A DNA stretch of 64,000 nt from CAYNFR01 sp964616755 (GCA_964616755.1 CAZTSI010000014.1:1-64000), one strand, 5' to 3'. Counted from the first letter of the stretch, positions 36,519 to 46,437 are shown. Notes: generated by a model not told the origin, from the sequence alone. A program made the numbers and translations.

Positions 36519-37211
36519 ATGATTGGATACTATATAATTATTGGTTTAACAACTCTAGGAGGATGGTTGATCAGCAGTCGCTTAAAGTCAAAATTTAAGC
36601 ATTACAGTCAAATTCCGATTAGATCAGGGAATAGCGGTGCAGAAGTGGCCAGACAAATGTTATCACATTATGGCATTACTGACGTGACCGTCCAAGAGGG
36701 TCAAGGATTTCTTTCAGACCATTATAACCCTTTAAATAAGACGATATCTTTGAGCCCCGAGGTATTTAGAGGTCGCAGTATTTCATCAGCTGCCGTGGCC
36801 GCGCACGAATGCGGTCATGCCGTTCAGCATGCTGAAGCATATCAAATGTTGAAGGTAAGGAGTGCCCTTGTACCTGTGGTGCAAGCATCTTCAAGTATTC
36901 AGCAAATGTTGTTCATGGGTTTTATGTTTGGTATGGCGGCTAGCCCATATTTGGGGAATATGTTTATGTTGGCCTTAGTCATTACGTTTGGCCTGACAGC
37001 TTTATTCACCTTAATTACTTTACCAGTCGAATTTGACGCGAGCCGTCGAGCCTTGGTATGGTTAGATGAAACAAATACAACTCGAGGTGGCGAATATGAT
37101 GGCGCCAAAGATGCGCTATGGTGGGCAGCCATGACATATGTAGCAAGTGCTCTATCAGCGTTATTGATGTTTTTATATTTTTTATTACAGTTTTTAGGAA
37201 ACAGAGATTAA
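36519..37211 (+). CDS. YugP-type membrane zinc metallopeptidase
   Basis: 230 residues. A first membrane segment (about 2-20) is followed by a soluble part with the zinc motif HECGHAVQHAE (His96, His100) and VEFDASRRALVWL, which supplies further family residues. Two or three more membrane spans near 115-175 and 200-225 complete it. This is the neutral zinc metallopeptidase family PF04298. Substrate unknown. Probably co-transcribed with serS (gap of eight bases) and ended by the terminator at 37238. Confidence 0.88.
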   Translation: MIGYYIIIGLTTLGGWLISSRLKSKFKHYSQIPIRSGNSGAEVARQMLSHYGITDVTVQEGQGFLSDHYNPLNKTISLSPEVFRGRSISSAAVAAHECGHAVQHAEAYQMLKVRSALVPVVQASSSIQQMLFMGFMFGMAASPYLGNMFMLALVITFGLTALFTLITLPVEFDASRRALVWLDETNTTRGGEYDGAKDALWWAAMTYVASALSALLMFLYFLLQFLGNRD

Positions 37212-37237
37212 GCCGAAAAGGCTATCACACTATACCG

Positions 37238-37270
37238 AAAGGGTCGCAATATTTTGTGGCCCTTTTTTTT
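37238..37270 (+). terminator. Intrinsic terminator after serS operon
   Basis: AAAGGGTCGC and GTGGCCCTTT form a stem with two G-T pairs around AATATTTT, followed by a run of T. It lies about 30 bases after the YugP-type peptidase gene. Confidence 0.85.
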
Positions 37271-37457
37271 GTTCGGTATAATCTGAAGACAGCTCTCAAA
37301 GAGATAGGTCTAAGACCGTTCTTTCATTTTAGAAGGCCTTATTACAACTAAGAGAAAAATGTGGAATAATACGCGTTAGACTCTAGCAAATTCGCTACTT
37401 TCCCGCTTTATTGGTTATTCTCTCATGATTTTTTTAACCGTCAAAACTACCTTGTCA

Positions 37458-38267
37458 ATGAACATAAGGTCAATTCTATCTTCTAAGGTCATTCTGTGTT
37501 TCGTGATGGCCAGTATATTTCTTTTTTCTTCTTGCAAGAATTCCTCTTCATCGACTACCGCAATTGTAGAAGAGAACCAAGGAGAGTGGATAAGTCTCTT
37601 TGATGGCACAACCACAGATGGTTGGCGAGCCTACAATGGCAAAGAACTTCCATCGCAATGGGTTATTGAAGATGGTAATTTGACGTTTGATATCAATCGC
37701 AAATTGGTCGGTGTTGAGCATCAGGGAGGAAAAGATATCATCTATGCCGCCGAAGAATTTGAAAATTTTGATCTGCATCTCGAATGGAAAATCCCAGAAG
37801 GGGGCAATAGCGGTATTTTTTATCACCTCAAAGAAGGTTATAAAGGCCCTTATGAAGTATCGCCAGAGTATCAACTTATTGATGATGAAAATTATGCGTC
37901 TTTGCACGACCTTACGGATTACAACCTATCGCTAGGTCATACCCAAAATCCGGATAAGCTTCAAGAACTACAAAAAACGGCAGCAGATTATGCCATGTAT
38001 CCTGCAGATGCGGCTAAAAAAATATTGCACCCCGCAGGGGAATGGAACACCACTAGAATTCTTTTTACTCCTGAAAAAGTCGAGCATTGGTTGAATGGTC
38101 AGATGGTTTTGTCTTTTGTGCCTTGGTCAGAAGATTGGTTAGAAAAGAAAAATTCAGGGAAATGGAAAGATATGCCAGATTATGGCAAGTTCAAAACTGG
38201 CTTCATCGGGCTTCAAGATCACGATAGTCCTTTATGGTTTAGAAATATAAAAATTAAAAAACTCTAG
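37458..38267 (+). CDS. Secreted DUF1080 lipoprotein (3-keto-disaccharide hydrolase fold)
   Basis: About 269 residues from ATG 37458, which gives the leader MNIRSILSSKVIL with lipobox FSSC. The mature part is a DUF1080 concanavalin-like domain: WISLFDGTTTDGWRAYNGKELPSQWVIEDGNLTF, LEWKIPEGGNSGIFYHLKE and a closing GFIGLQDHDSPLWFRNIKIKKL. Members bind or hydrolyse oxidised sugars. It precedes a Gfo/Idh/MocA oxidoreductase by 10 bases, which fits reports that these two families act together on 3-keto-sugars. Confidence 0.88.
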   Translation: MNIRSILSSKVILCFVMASIFLFSSCKNSSSSTTAIVEENQGEWISLFDGTTTDGWRAYNGKELPSQWVIEDGNLTFDINRKLVGVEHQGGKDIIYAAEEFENFDLHLEWKIPEGGNSGIFYHLKEGYKGPYEVSPEYQLIDDENYASLHDLTDYNLSLGHTQNPDKLQELQKTAADYAMYPADAAKKILHPAGEWNTTRILFTPEKVEHWLNGQMVLSFVPWSEDWLEKKNSGKWKDMPDYGKFKTGFIGLQDHDSPLWFRNIKIKKL

Positions 38268-38277
38268 TACTCAACTC

Positions 38278-39630
38278 ATGATCATAAAAAGAAGACAATT
38301 TGTCAAAAGCACAGCCGCCTTGGCCACTGTTGCGTTTTTACCCGCTTGCAATACAAAGAATGCCTCAGAGCAAGTAGCCAAAAGATTAAGAACTGCACAT
38401 ATTGGGGTGGGAAATATGGGCGGCGAAGACCTTAAGGCTATTTCATCACATGCAAGAGTCGATGTAACAGCACTTTGCGATGTTGACGCGAATGCTTTGG
38501 CTGCAGCGCAAAAATTATTCCCTAATGCTAAGCTTTTTTCTGACTATCGTGTGATGTTCAAAGAGATAGCAGACGAAATAGATGCCGTAATCGTATCAAC
38601 TCCCGACCATACTCATGCCCCAGCCTCGATGATGGCCATGAATCTGGACAAAGCCGTATACTGCCAAAAACCATTGACACACCATGTCTCGGAGGCAAGG
38701 GCAATGAGAAAATTGGCCAAAGACAAAAATCTAACAACCCAAATGGGTATTCAAGTGCACTCTTTTTATGATTACAAGTTAGCAACAATATTGATCCAAA
38801 ACGGCATCATAGGTAAAGTGAGCGAGGTGCAGGCATGGTCACCCAAAAACTGGGGATATGATGGACCTCTGCCAGAAGGCGAAGACGTAGTACCCTCTAC
38901 CCTTGATTGGAATCTTTGGCTGGGCACCAGCAGAGAGCGTCCTTTTAAAGAGGACATGTACCACCCTGGCAAGTGGAGAAAAATCATGGACTATGGGTGC
39001 GGTACGCTAGGAGATATGGGGGTTCATATTTTTGATACCCCGTACAATGCCTTGCAACTAGATGTTCCGCGAACAATAACAAATAATTGTAGAGAGAGTA
39101 ATGGCTTTGGATTTCCCGAAAATAATATAGTAACTTATGAGTTTCCAGGTACCGAATATACAACCGAAAGTCTAAAGTGGGTGTGGTATGATGGTGCTGG
39201 CGCTCCGCAAATCAATGATCTACTCCGTTTGCCCAACAATGAAACGCTGCCAGAGCAAGGAGCCATGTTTATTGGCGAAAAAGGAAGGCTTCTCTTGCCA
39301 CATTTTATGGAGTTGCCTCGCCTTATTATAGATGGTGCATATGTAGACATTGACCTCTCTTCCTATCCAGAGGCACAAGCCATGGGTCAGCCCGTGAGAG
39401 ATTATTTAGTCGAAGGAGCTAAACATTATCACCAATTTGTTGATGCATGTCTTGGCGAAGCGGAATGTACCGCTCCGTTCTCTTATGCGGCCAGATTGAC
39501 AGAGACCATTTTGCTTGGTGTTATTGCTGGTAGATTTCCTAATAAGACCTTGCATTGGGATAGCGAAAAAGCTCTTTTTGCCGAGACAGAGGCTAATGTG
39601 TTTTTAGATGGAGTCTATCGCAGTTTCTAG
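38278..39630 (+). CDS. Tat-exported Gfo/Idh/MocA oxidoreductase
   Basis: 450 residues. The N-terminus has a twin-arginine motif KRRQFVKS (4-11), a hydrophobic stretch and a lipobox-like PAC at Cys24, so it is probably exported folded with its cofactor. IGVGNMGGED (42-51) is the NAD(P) loop and VYCQKPLTHHVSEARAM corresponds to the CEKP motif, with Gln in place of Glu as in many Bacteroidota and planctomycete homologues. Likely oxidises a sugar or glycoside at C3. It forms an operon with the DUF1080 gene. Confidence 0.88.
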   Translation: MIIKRRQFVKSTAALATVAFLPACNTKNASEQVAKRLRTAHIGVGNMGGEDLKAISSHARVDVTALCDVDANALAAAQKLFPNAKLFSDYRVMFKEIADEIDAVIVSTPDHTHAPASMMAMNLDKAVYCQKPLTHHVSEARAMRKLAKDKNLTTQMGIQVHSFYDYKLATILIQNGIIGKVSEVQAWSPKNWGYDGPLPEGEDVVPSTLDWNLWLGTSRERPFKEDMYHPGKWRKIMDYGCGTLGDMGVHIFDTPYNALQLDVPRTITNNCRESNGFGFPENNIVTYEFPGTEYTTESLKWVWYDGAGAPQINDLLRLPNNETLPEQGAMFIGEKGRLLLPHFMELPRLIIDGAYVDIDLSSYPEAQAMGQPVRDYLVEGAKHYHQFVDACLGEAECTAPFSYAARLTETILLGVIAGRFPNKTLHWDSEKALFAETEANVFLDGVYRSF

Positions 39631-39708
39631 CTGGATTCTTTTAGTTTTTGATCGTCATTTGCAGATAATCGGACATTATGACAACGTCCGTGCATTAATA
39701 TAGAACCT

Positions 39709-40707
39709 ATGTATACGAAAAAGAACTATGGTTTTTGGATGACCTTCAATTGGTCTAAGTGGCCATTTTTCTGGGGACTCATCTACGCATCGATCATTGC
39801 GGGTTTATCAATAGTCGTGCGTTACTATTTTGACGTGGATATATCAATAAGCTGGCAGCCGATAAGTGTGCTTGGTATTGCTGTTGCTTTCTATCTAGGA
39901 TTCAAAAATAACGCAAGCTATGATCGCACATGGGAAGCGAGAAAAATTTGGGGAGGTATTGTCAATACCTCGCGGACATTTGGCGTGGCGGTTTGTGCCT
40001 TTATACAAGGAGAGGGCAGCGATGCTATCAAAAAAGAGTTGATTTATCGACACATCGCTTGGTTGACTGCTTTGAGATATCAACTTAGATTGGCTCGTGA
40101 ATGGGAGCATACTGAAGATAGAGTCAAAGGACTTTATATCCCTGAGGTGTCCGAGGCTTATTTAGACCAGCTAGATAACGATTTAGGCCCGTTTATCAGC
40201 CATGAAGAATATCAAGAGTACAAAACGCGAGCTAATATGGCAACGCAAATTTTGAAAAAACAATCGCTACGTCTCCAAGAGCTAAAGGATCAGAATTATT
40301 TTGACGATTTTCGACACATGGAGTTTCATCATCATATAGCAAGCCTTTATGAAGAGCAAGGCAGAAGTGAGCGCATCAAAAATTTTCCTTTCCCTCGACA
40401 ATATGCGTCTACAGCACTCTGGATGACGGTGGTCTTCAGCCTCCTGCTACCCTTTGGAATGACAGAAATATTCAAAGAGAAGGGAGAAATCATGTTTTGG
40501 CTATGTGTCCCTATGTCAGCACTGATCAATTGGGCGTTTTTTCTGATGGAGAAGATAGGTGATTATTCTGAGAATCCATTTGAAGGTACGTATAATGATG
40601 TACCTATAACGTCAATTAGCAGAGGGATAGAAAACGATTTGCGCGAGATGATTAACGATGACAATATTTCTAAACCCCTTGCGAGCACTAATGGCTTCTT
40701 GATGTAA
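39709..40707 (+). CDS. Bestrophin-family anion channel
   Basis: 332 residues of the bestrophin/UPF0187 family. An N-terminal aromatic-rich segment is followed by two membrane helices, FKNNASYDRTWEARKIWGGIVNTSRTF (about 65-91, the pore-neck region), a soluble middle part and further helices near 232-285. ENPFEGTYNDVPITSISRGIENDLREM near the end is conserved across bacterial members. It should pass chloride or other small ions across the inner membrane. Transcribed in the same direction as the DUF1080 operon but 78 bases away. Confidence 0.88.
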   Translation: MYTKKNYGFWMTFNWSKWPFFWGLIYASIIAGLSIVVRYYFDVDISISWQPISVLGIAVAFYLGFKNNASYDRTWEARKIWGGIVNTSRTFGVAVCAFIQGEGSDAIKKELIYRHIAWLTALRYQLRLAREWEHTEDRVKGLYIPEVSEAYLDQLDNDLGPFISHEEYQEYKTRANMATQILKKQSLRLQELKDQNYFDDFRHMEFHHHIASLYEEQGRSERIKNFPFPRQYASTALWMTVVFSLLLPFGMTEIFKEKGEIMFWLCVPMSALINWAFFLMEKIGDYSENPFEGTYNDVPITSISRGIENDLREMINDDNISKPLASTNGFLM

Positions 40708-41462
40708 AATCGAAGTATTACGGTTCAATACCCCTACGTCTTTTTTTAAATCAGCCGTCGAGACTTTGCCTAAGGTCATCATTGCGGTTGTTTCCGACAA
40801 CAAATTTTAACTGCGGGTATGCGTCAGTACTTCGTTGTGAAGGTACAAAGAGCAATAAAATATGTTATGTTACTTTCAGAGGCATAGTATCGCTAAAGAG
40901 AAGGAAGAAGATAAAGTATAAGCGCTTGTTTTCCATCTGTATAAATTGGTAATAGAGTTTCTAGTGCATATTGTCGACTTAAATCAGTAGCATGTAAGGA
41001 CATCTCACCTTACTAAAATATACCCTGAGTTAGAATATCTCTTTTTTGGAAATCGCCTATTTTTATCGCTGTTTTGGCAAAGTTGTATTGTATATAAACA
41101 TCGAGACGTTCCTTACCTCTGGCGTAACTAATGCGTGTCTGCGCAGGTGCGTCTAATAACTATTACGCATCAAATTGTCAAACAAGTAATCCTTATGATT
41201 CAATAGACTTTGATATAATTTCTTTTGGCTCAATAAATAATCGTAACAAAGACTGCTACTATGAGGGTCAGAAAGAAAATCAGAATTATACTTGTCTGAT
41301 CGACCATTAGATCTTACTGCATCATTAGCAACTGTCTTTCTATAACACCCTCTATTGATTCTTGACATTTGTTAAAGTGTTCCCTATAGCGCCCGATCCT
41401 TCAACTTATGTAAACATATACTTATTTAAGTTGCCCCGCCCTCATTTTGGCTAAACAACATT
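40708..41462. other. 755-bp spacer
   Basis: No gene I can support on either strand. Small minus-strand frames near 40612-40803 and 41153-41368 lack family features. No tRNA, strong terminator or repeat is seen. Confidence 0.4.
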
Positions 41463-42273
41463 ATGAATGGAAAGATAGTAAGTAGCCATGCCGTTTGTAT
41501 CTTCAGGAACAAAATAAGCTGTCAAACAAAGCGTCATTTGCGATGGCTTAGAAACAAATTGTCCTCGATGAAAGAACTAAGGTCAACTCAGGGTTATGTT
41601 GTTCGCATTGTGGCCACCGTCTTGATAAAGTGCCTGTGTTTGCCGATCTGTACAGCACAAGCCCAGCCAATTGCGCGATTTTATAACGTCTACAACTATG
41701 ATGACCGCAATGGCAACAACTTTGGCCATATTAACGATCTTCAGATAGACAAATGGGGTACCATTTGGGTTAAAAATAAGACCCAATTGCGCAATTTTGA
41801 TGGTCAATCTATTAATTCATTTTCTAATCGTGCAATACAAGACATGGGCCTGCCTAGCTCGGTATTTGTGGATATCACTCTCGATACCTCGGGGATCATT
41901 TGGTTGATAGATGAGAAGTATCTGTATCAACAAGTCCAACAAAGAAATTTTGAACCAATAGTTATATTGCTATTATCTGGTGAGGAGCAGCTTGTTTCGA
42001 TCAACTCCTCCGCCCAGCATACCCTTCTCCTAGGCACAAAGACTGGAGGCATTATGGTGTATGATCCTACGAAACTCCAGATTGCCTATTCCTTCTTCGG
42101 TTCATCAATGGGGCATGTTAAAAATATTGTTTGAATAGCGGGGGGGGTAGGTCGTAGCGCGCGAACTGAATATTAGCGATCACACTGTACGATCACGTAT
42201 CAAGAACATATACGCTAAGCTCAATGTCAATTCGATCACAGGAGCGATTAATAAGACCTTGCTACATAAGTAA
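41463..42273 (+). pseudogene. Propeller-LuxR regulator with its middle deleted
   Basis: The N-terminal 223 residues encode a leader ending AQAQ and the start of a two-component-regulator-type beta-propeller (YNYDDRNGNNFGHINDLQIDKWGTIWV, FVDITLDTSGIIWLIDE). The frame stops at 42134. About 20 bases later another frame gives VARELNISDHTVRSRIKNIYAKLNVNS, the second half of a LuxR helix-turn-helix, ending at TAA 42271. Intact relatives have a whole propeller, a Y_Y_Y domain, a membrane helix and the LuxR domain, about 900 residues. Roughly 700 residues are missing, and the junction is a run of eight G (42140-42147). Confidence 0.75.
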
Positions 42274-42360
42274 AATGAGACCTCGCAGAAGGGGGTCAAT
42301 GGCTGTTTTCTTTTGATGAACCTTAAGGTGTTATATATTGATATAAGACGGCACCAATAT

Positions 42361-42403
42361 AAAAAAACCGTTCAATCATACCTTTCGAGCGTGAATGAAC
42401 GGT
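42361..42403 (-). terminator. Intrinsic terminator of the FISUMP gene
   Basis: ACCGTTCAATCA and TGAATGAACGGT pair with a single mismatch. On the minus strand the stem runs into seven T. It lies about 40 bases beyond the FISUMP-domain stop. Confidence 0.8.
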
Positions 42404-42444
42404 CATATTGGGCTGAATTTGCACTATGACGACATTAATCTAGT

Positions 42445-43269
42445 CTAGTTTTTGACACATCGTACGGCGACACCATTGTTTTTCATTTTGTCTGCCAACG
42501 CTAGCGTAGCGTTGTTATCCGTTAGAAAATATACCAGACCATTAGAGCCATTTTCTTCAGATCTCCACCAATGACCAAATTGTTTCACCGCTACTAAGGC
42601 TGGAGTTTCATTAATAATTCCGTTGCCTCGCCCATTAAATCCACTCGAATTGTTGGAACCTACATTGGGTTGATTCCAAAAGGCCAAGCTCTCTTGTCCA
42701 GTAACTTTCATTTTTCCTCCTTGTGTGCCAGGATTTACAATATTCAATGAATTGTTCAAATCAGTCCAATCGACCTCAGTGGGAACATGCCAACCCGTAG
42801 GACACAACATCCCAGTATTGACCGCATGCCAGTTATAATAGACCGCAACGGCAGTAATTGAATTAATGTCACCGAATAATTGAGTTAATTTGGCGGGAGT
42901 ACTAGCATCACCTAACGTTTTAAAATTGGCTAAAGTAGTACCTCCTATGAGTGTATTATTGTTGAGTCTTAAGACTCTAAGATCCTCGGCCATCCAGGTC
43001 TTAGTTCCGATCACCACCGTAGGGTACACATTCCCTTCTATATCAGTGACATATTCATTCAAATCTCGAGTAAGGGATTACCATGCTGATCCTGTCCATC
43101 CCTGAAAATCTACCCCTGTCCATCGTATGGTGCCGGGGGCTATCTCTGTAGCTGTGCCAGTGACAAATCCAATTTGTATCCCCCCGTCTATATCTACTTT
43201 CTCTGGCTGGGCGATGAGAGAAAATTGGAAGGCTATAATAGTTATTAATAAGAATCCAAATTTTTTCAT
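42445..43269 (-). pseudogene. Secreted FISUMP-domain protein, interrupted by in-frame TAA
   Basis: From 43269 the frame starts MKKFGFLLITIIAFQFSLIAQ (a signal peptide) and continues to GTIRWTGVDFQGWTGSAW. It meets TAA at 43080-43078 and then continues in the same frame SLTRDLNEYVTDIEGNVYPTVVIGTKTWMAEDLRVL to 42445. The second part is a full Fibrobacter-paralogous (FISUMP, TIGR02145) domain with CPTGWHVPTEVDW, GFNGRGNG and the ending NNGVAVRCVKN. One base change explains the break. Similar proteins in related bacteria are surface or secreted; function unknown. Confidence 0.78.
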
Positions 43270-43509
43270 AGTAATAATGTTTGCGTGAATAATAGGTCAA
43301 TGTTACGATGCGGCTTTGACCGCCACAATCCCCAAAATTGGTGAGATTATAAGGCACAGATGTGTTTAGAGTGTATGGCATACCCCGATCCTCGGAAAGA
43401 CGCGGGTATCGATGTTCAGATAAATGCTATAATTATGCTGGGTCGTTGGCTCTGCATGATTTTGATCTGCAAAAACGGGGGGGGATTAGGAGCCTACTTA
43501 ACTCTATTT
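43270..43509. other. Fragment region with a G8 tract
   Basis: On the minus strand a frame from 43476 (FADQNHAEPTTQHNYSIYL to GVCHTL-stop near 43370) looks like the end of a gene whose start is cut off at a run of eight G (43477-43484). I cannot name its family. The rest is the leader region of the FISUMP gene. Confidence 0.35.
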
Positions 43510-44412
43510 TTATTGCTGACTCAACACATACGCCACCCCCCATAACAACAAAAATAAGGTGGCACTCAAAGCCATTTGTTTGAGAAAAGGATCAAGGCCT
43601 ATGGAATCTTCTATGGAGGCGACCGCTCTATAATTTTTGACCAACAAGGGTAAGGCTATCAAGAAGACAAATTGTACAGGGCTCTTATAGCTAGCGATAG
43701 AAAATAAGATAGCCGACACTACGGCGATCGTCAATAATATAAGATGATATTTTACCGCCGCTTGACGGCCTATCTGTACAGGAACGGATCTCTTTCCCGC
43801 CTGTCTATCTGACACGATATCTCTGATATTATTGACATTGAGCACGGCTATGGATAGGCAGCCAGCAGCTATTGCTGGCAAGCCAATTGAGAGACTTAGA
43901 CTCTTGCATTGTAGATAATAACTTCCTGCAACCGCTACCCAGCCAAAAAATATCATCACGGCTACATCTCCCAAACCTCGATATCCATATGGCTTACTGC
44001 CCGCCGTATAATTAATCGCCGCCCAAATACTTATAATACCTAAGACAAAAAAAACTCCTCGTCCCAGCCATTCATCGAAGGCTAGCAAGACTAGGGTCGT
44101 GCCCATCACTAGACACAGAGCCGCCAATATCCATATTGCTCGATACATTGTCGTACTGGATATTAGACCCGACTGCACAGCTCTTTTTGGACCTTCTCTC
44201 AACACATGATCGGCACCGTGTACATGATCACCGTAGTCATTAGCAATATTGGATAACATCTGAAGGGCGACCGCCGTACCCCAAGTCATCAAGGCCACTG
44301 TAAAATCGACACCACAAACCGGATAAGCGATCAATACTCCTAGCGCAATAGTGGCTGTTGCTAAGGGCAAAGTGCGCAATCTAAGTGCTAATATCCAAGG
44401 GGCTATGTTCAT
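43510..44412 (-). CDS. menA: 1,4-dihydroxy-2-naphthoate polyprenyltransferase
   Basis: 300 residues, a UbiA-type prenyltransferase with about eight membrane helices. The first Asp-rich motif is NIANDYGDHVHGAD (near 56-69) and the second is NVNNIRDIVSDRQAGKRS (near 191-208); both fit MenA, where NDYGD and NNIRD are characteristic. It joins a polyprenyl chain to DHNA to make demethylmenaquinone in the inner membrane, pointing to menaquinone-based respiration. No other men gene is adjacent. Confidence 0.9.
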   Translation of the reverse strand: MNIAPWILALRLRTLPLATATIALGVLIAYPVCGVDFTVALMTWGTAVALQMLSNIANDYGDHVHGADHVLREGPKRAVQSGLISSTTMYRAIWILAALCLVMGTTLVLLAFDEWLGRGVFFVLGIISIWAAINYTAGSKPYGYRGLGDVAVMIFFGWVAVAGSYYLQCKSLSLSIGLPAIAAGCLSIAVLNVNNIRDIVSDRQAGKRSVPVQIGRQAAVKYHLILLTIAVVSAILFSIASYKSPVQFVFLIALPLLVKNYRAVASIEDSIGLDPFLKQMALSATLFLLLWGVAYVLSQQ

Positions 44413-44526
44413 CTCTTTATGACTATTATGGCTTTCGACAACGCGTCTATTTCTCTAAAAAAATACCCAAACTTCTAACACTATTTTCTTTTTGATCAAT
44501 GGTTATACACCAACAGCGCTATCCGT

Positions 44527-46437
44527 TTACGCCTCGGCCAATACATTTTCCTCTTTAAGCAAGTTGACGGTATCGGGCACGTCTTCTCCGTCGACATCCA
44601 TCAGTTCTACTTTGAGGTTTTCGATGATGAATTTTTGCCTTTCAGGTGTGTTTTTACCCATGTAATAAGACAGAATATCCTCTATGTTCGTCGTGTTGTC
44701 TAGATAAACTGGATCCAGCTTTATACCGTCCCCTATAAAATCTTCGAACTCATTCGGCGATATTTCACCTAGACCTTTGAAGCGGGTGATTTCTGGTTTG
44801 CCCCGCAATTGTATGATGGCTTGCTGTTTTTCTGCCTCGCTATAACAGTAGAATGTTTTCGATTTATCTCTTACTCTAAAAAGTGGCGTCTCTAGAATAT
44901 ACAGATGTCCCTGCTTGACCAAATCAGGAAAGAATTGCAAAAAGAAGGTCAATAATAATAAGCGTATGTGCATGCCGTCCACGTCGGCATCGGTGGCAAT
45001 AACTACCTTGTTGTACCGCAAGCCGTCTAAGCCATCTTCGATATTGAGCGCATGCTGAAGCAGGTTGAATTCCTCATTTTGATAAACAATCTTTTTGGTC
45101 ATGTTGTAGCAATTCAGCGGCTTACCTCTGAGGCTAAACACGGCTTGCGTCATGACATCCCGAGCCTTTGTGATGGATCCACTAGCACTATCACCCTCGG
45201 TGATGAAGACTGTCGTATTAAGCATAATATCCACGTCACCTTTTTTGTCATTAAAGTGCACACGGCAATCCCTCAATTTTTTGTTGTGCAGATTAGCTTT
45301 TTTGGCTCGATCATTCGCGAGTTTTTTGATACCAGCGATTTCTTTGCGCTCTCTTTCAGATTGTTGGATTCGCTTTAATAAATCTTTAGCAACCTCTGTA
45401 TTCTTGTGCAAATAATCGTCAAGCTGTTTTTTGACGAAATCCATGACGAAACTTCGCAGTGTAGGGCCATCTGGGGCTATATTTTGAGATCCGAGCTTCG
45501 TCTTTGTTTGAGATTCGAACACGGGCTCTTCTACACGGACAGATATAGCCGCTATGATAGCAGATTGAATGTCTTTGGTATCAAAATTTTTATTGTAATG
45601 CTCTCTTACGGTCTTGACGACCGCTTCTCTAAAGGCAGCAAGATGCGTTCCACCTTGCGTGGTATTTTGGCCGTTGACAAACGAATAGTACTCTTCGCCA
45701 TATTGGCTTCCGTGAGTTAGCGCCACCTCTATATCCTCTCCTACTAAATGAATGATCGGATAGCGCAGTTGCTCGGGTTGTGTCTTGTTTTTAAGTAGGT
45801 CTAATAAGCCATCCTTTGAATGATAAATACTGCCGTTAAACTTGAGTTTTAGCCCAGCATTAAGATAGGCATAATTCCACAATTGATTGCTGACGTATTC
45901 TGTTCTAAACTTATAGCGCTTGAAGATAGAGTCATCTGGGGCAAAGGTAATTTTTGTGCCGTTGGGCTCTTGGCTCTTAGAGGTTTTGTGATCTTTGATC
46001 AATTCTCCTTTTTCAAATTCGGCTACTTTAGCCTGATTTTCTCTATAGGATTCCACTTTAAAATACTCTGAGAGAGCATTGACTGCCTTTGTACCAACAC
46101 CGTTTAGTCCGACGGACTTTTTAAACGCCTTGGAGTCATATTTGCCGCCGGTATTTATTTTGCTCACACAATCTATCACTTTGCCTAGAGGAATACCCCG
46201 CCCGTAATCTCGCACAGTCACGGATCCATCATGAATGTCAATAGTGATTTCTTTGCCATGACCCATGACATATTCGTCGATAGAGTTGTCAATAACCTCT
46301 TTAATCAATACATAAATACCATCATCTAGTGAAGAGCCATCGCCTAACTTGCCGATATACATACCCGGGCGCAGCCGAATATGTTCTTTCCATTCGAGGG
46401 TGCGGATATTTTCTTCGGTATATTTGACTGTAGACAT
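44527..46437 (-). CDS. parE: DNA topoisomerase IV subunit B (type IIA ATPase subunit)
   Basis: 636 residues: an N-terminal GHKL ATPase (EVIDNSIDEYVMG N-box, VRDYGRGIPLG, GLNGVGTKAVNALS), a transducer domain and a TOPRIM domain (FITEGDSASGSI near 411 and DADVDGMHIRLLLLTFF near 482). A C-terminal tail has RFKGLGEISPNEFEDF. The short tail and overall sequence fit the Bacteroidota ParE rather than GyrB, but the two are hard to separate by eye. ParC is not in the window. Confidence 0.85.
   Translation of the reverse strand: MSTVKYTEENIRTLEWKEHIRLRPGMYIGKLGDGSSLDDGIYVLIKEVIDNSIDEYVMGHGKEITIDIHDGSVTVRDYGRGIPLGKVIDCVSKINTGGKYDSKAFKKSVGLNGVGTKAVNALSEYFKVESYRENQAKVAEFEKGELIKDHKTSKSQEPNGTKITFAPDDSIFKRYKFRTEYVSNQLWNYAYLNAGLKLKFNGSIYHSKDGLLDLLKNKTQPEQLRYPIIHLVGEDIEVALTHGSQYGEEYYSFVNGQNTTQGGTHLAAFREAVVKTVREHYNKNFDTKDIQSAIIAAISVRVEEPVFESQTKTKLGSQNIAPDGPTLRSFVMDFVKKQLDDYLHKNTEVAKDLLKRIQQSERERKEIAGIKKLANDRAKKANLHNKKLRDCRVHFNDKKGDVDIMLNTTVFITEGDSASGSITKARDVMTQAVFSLRGKPLNCYNMTKKIVYQNEEFNLLQHALNIEDGLDGLRYNKVVIATDADVDGMHIRLLLLTFFLQFFPDLVKQGHLYILETPLFRVRDKSKTFYCYSEAEKQQAIIQLRGKPEITRFKGLGEISPNEFEDFIGDGIKLDPVYLDNTTNIEDILSYYMGKNTPERQKFIIENLKVELMDVDGEDVPDTVNLLKEENVLAEA

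Noticed and set aside
2316..43080. Alternative genetic code with TAA read as an amino acid
   Set aside because: TAA ends many intact genes here (for example the menA and serC genes), so it is a normal stop.
44527..46437. Calling this gene gyrB
   Set aside because: The length and C-terminal part fit Bacteroidota ParE better; a phylogeny would settle it.
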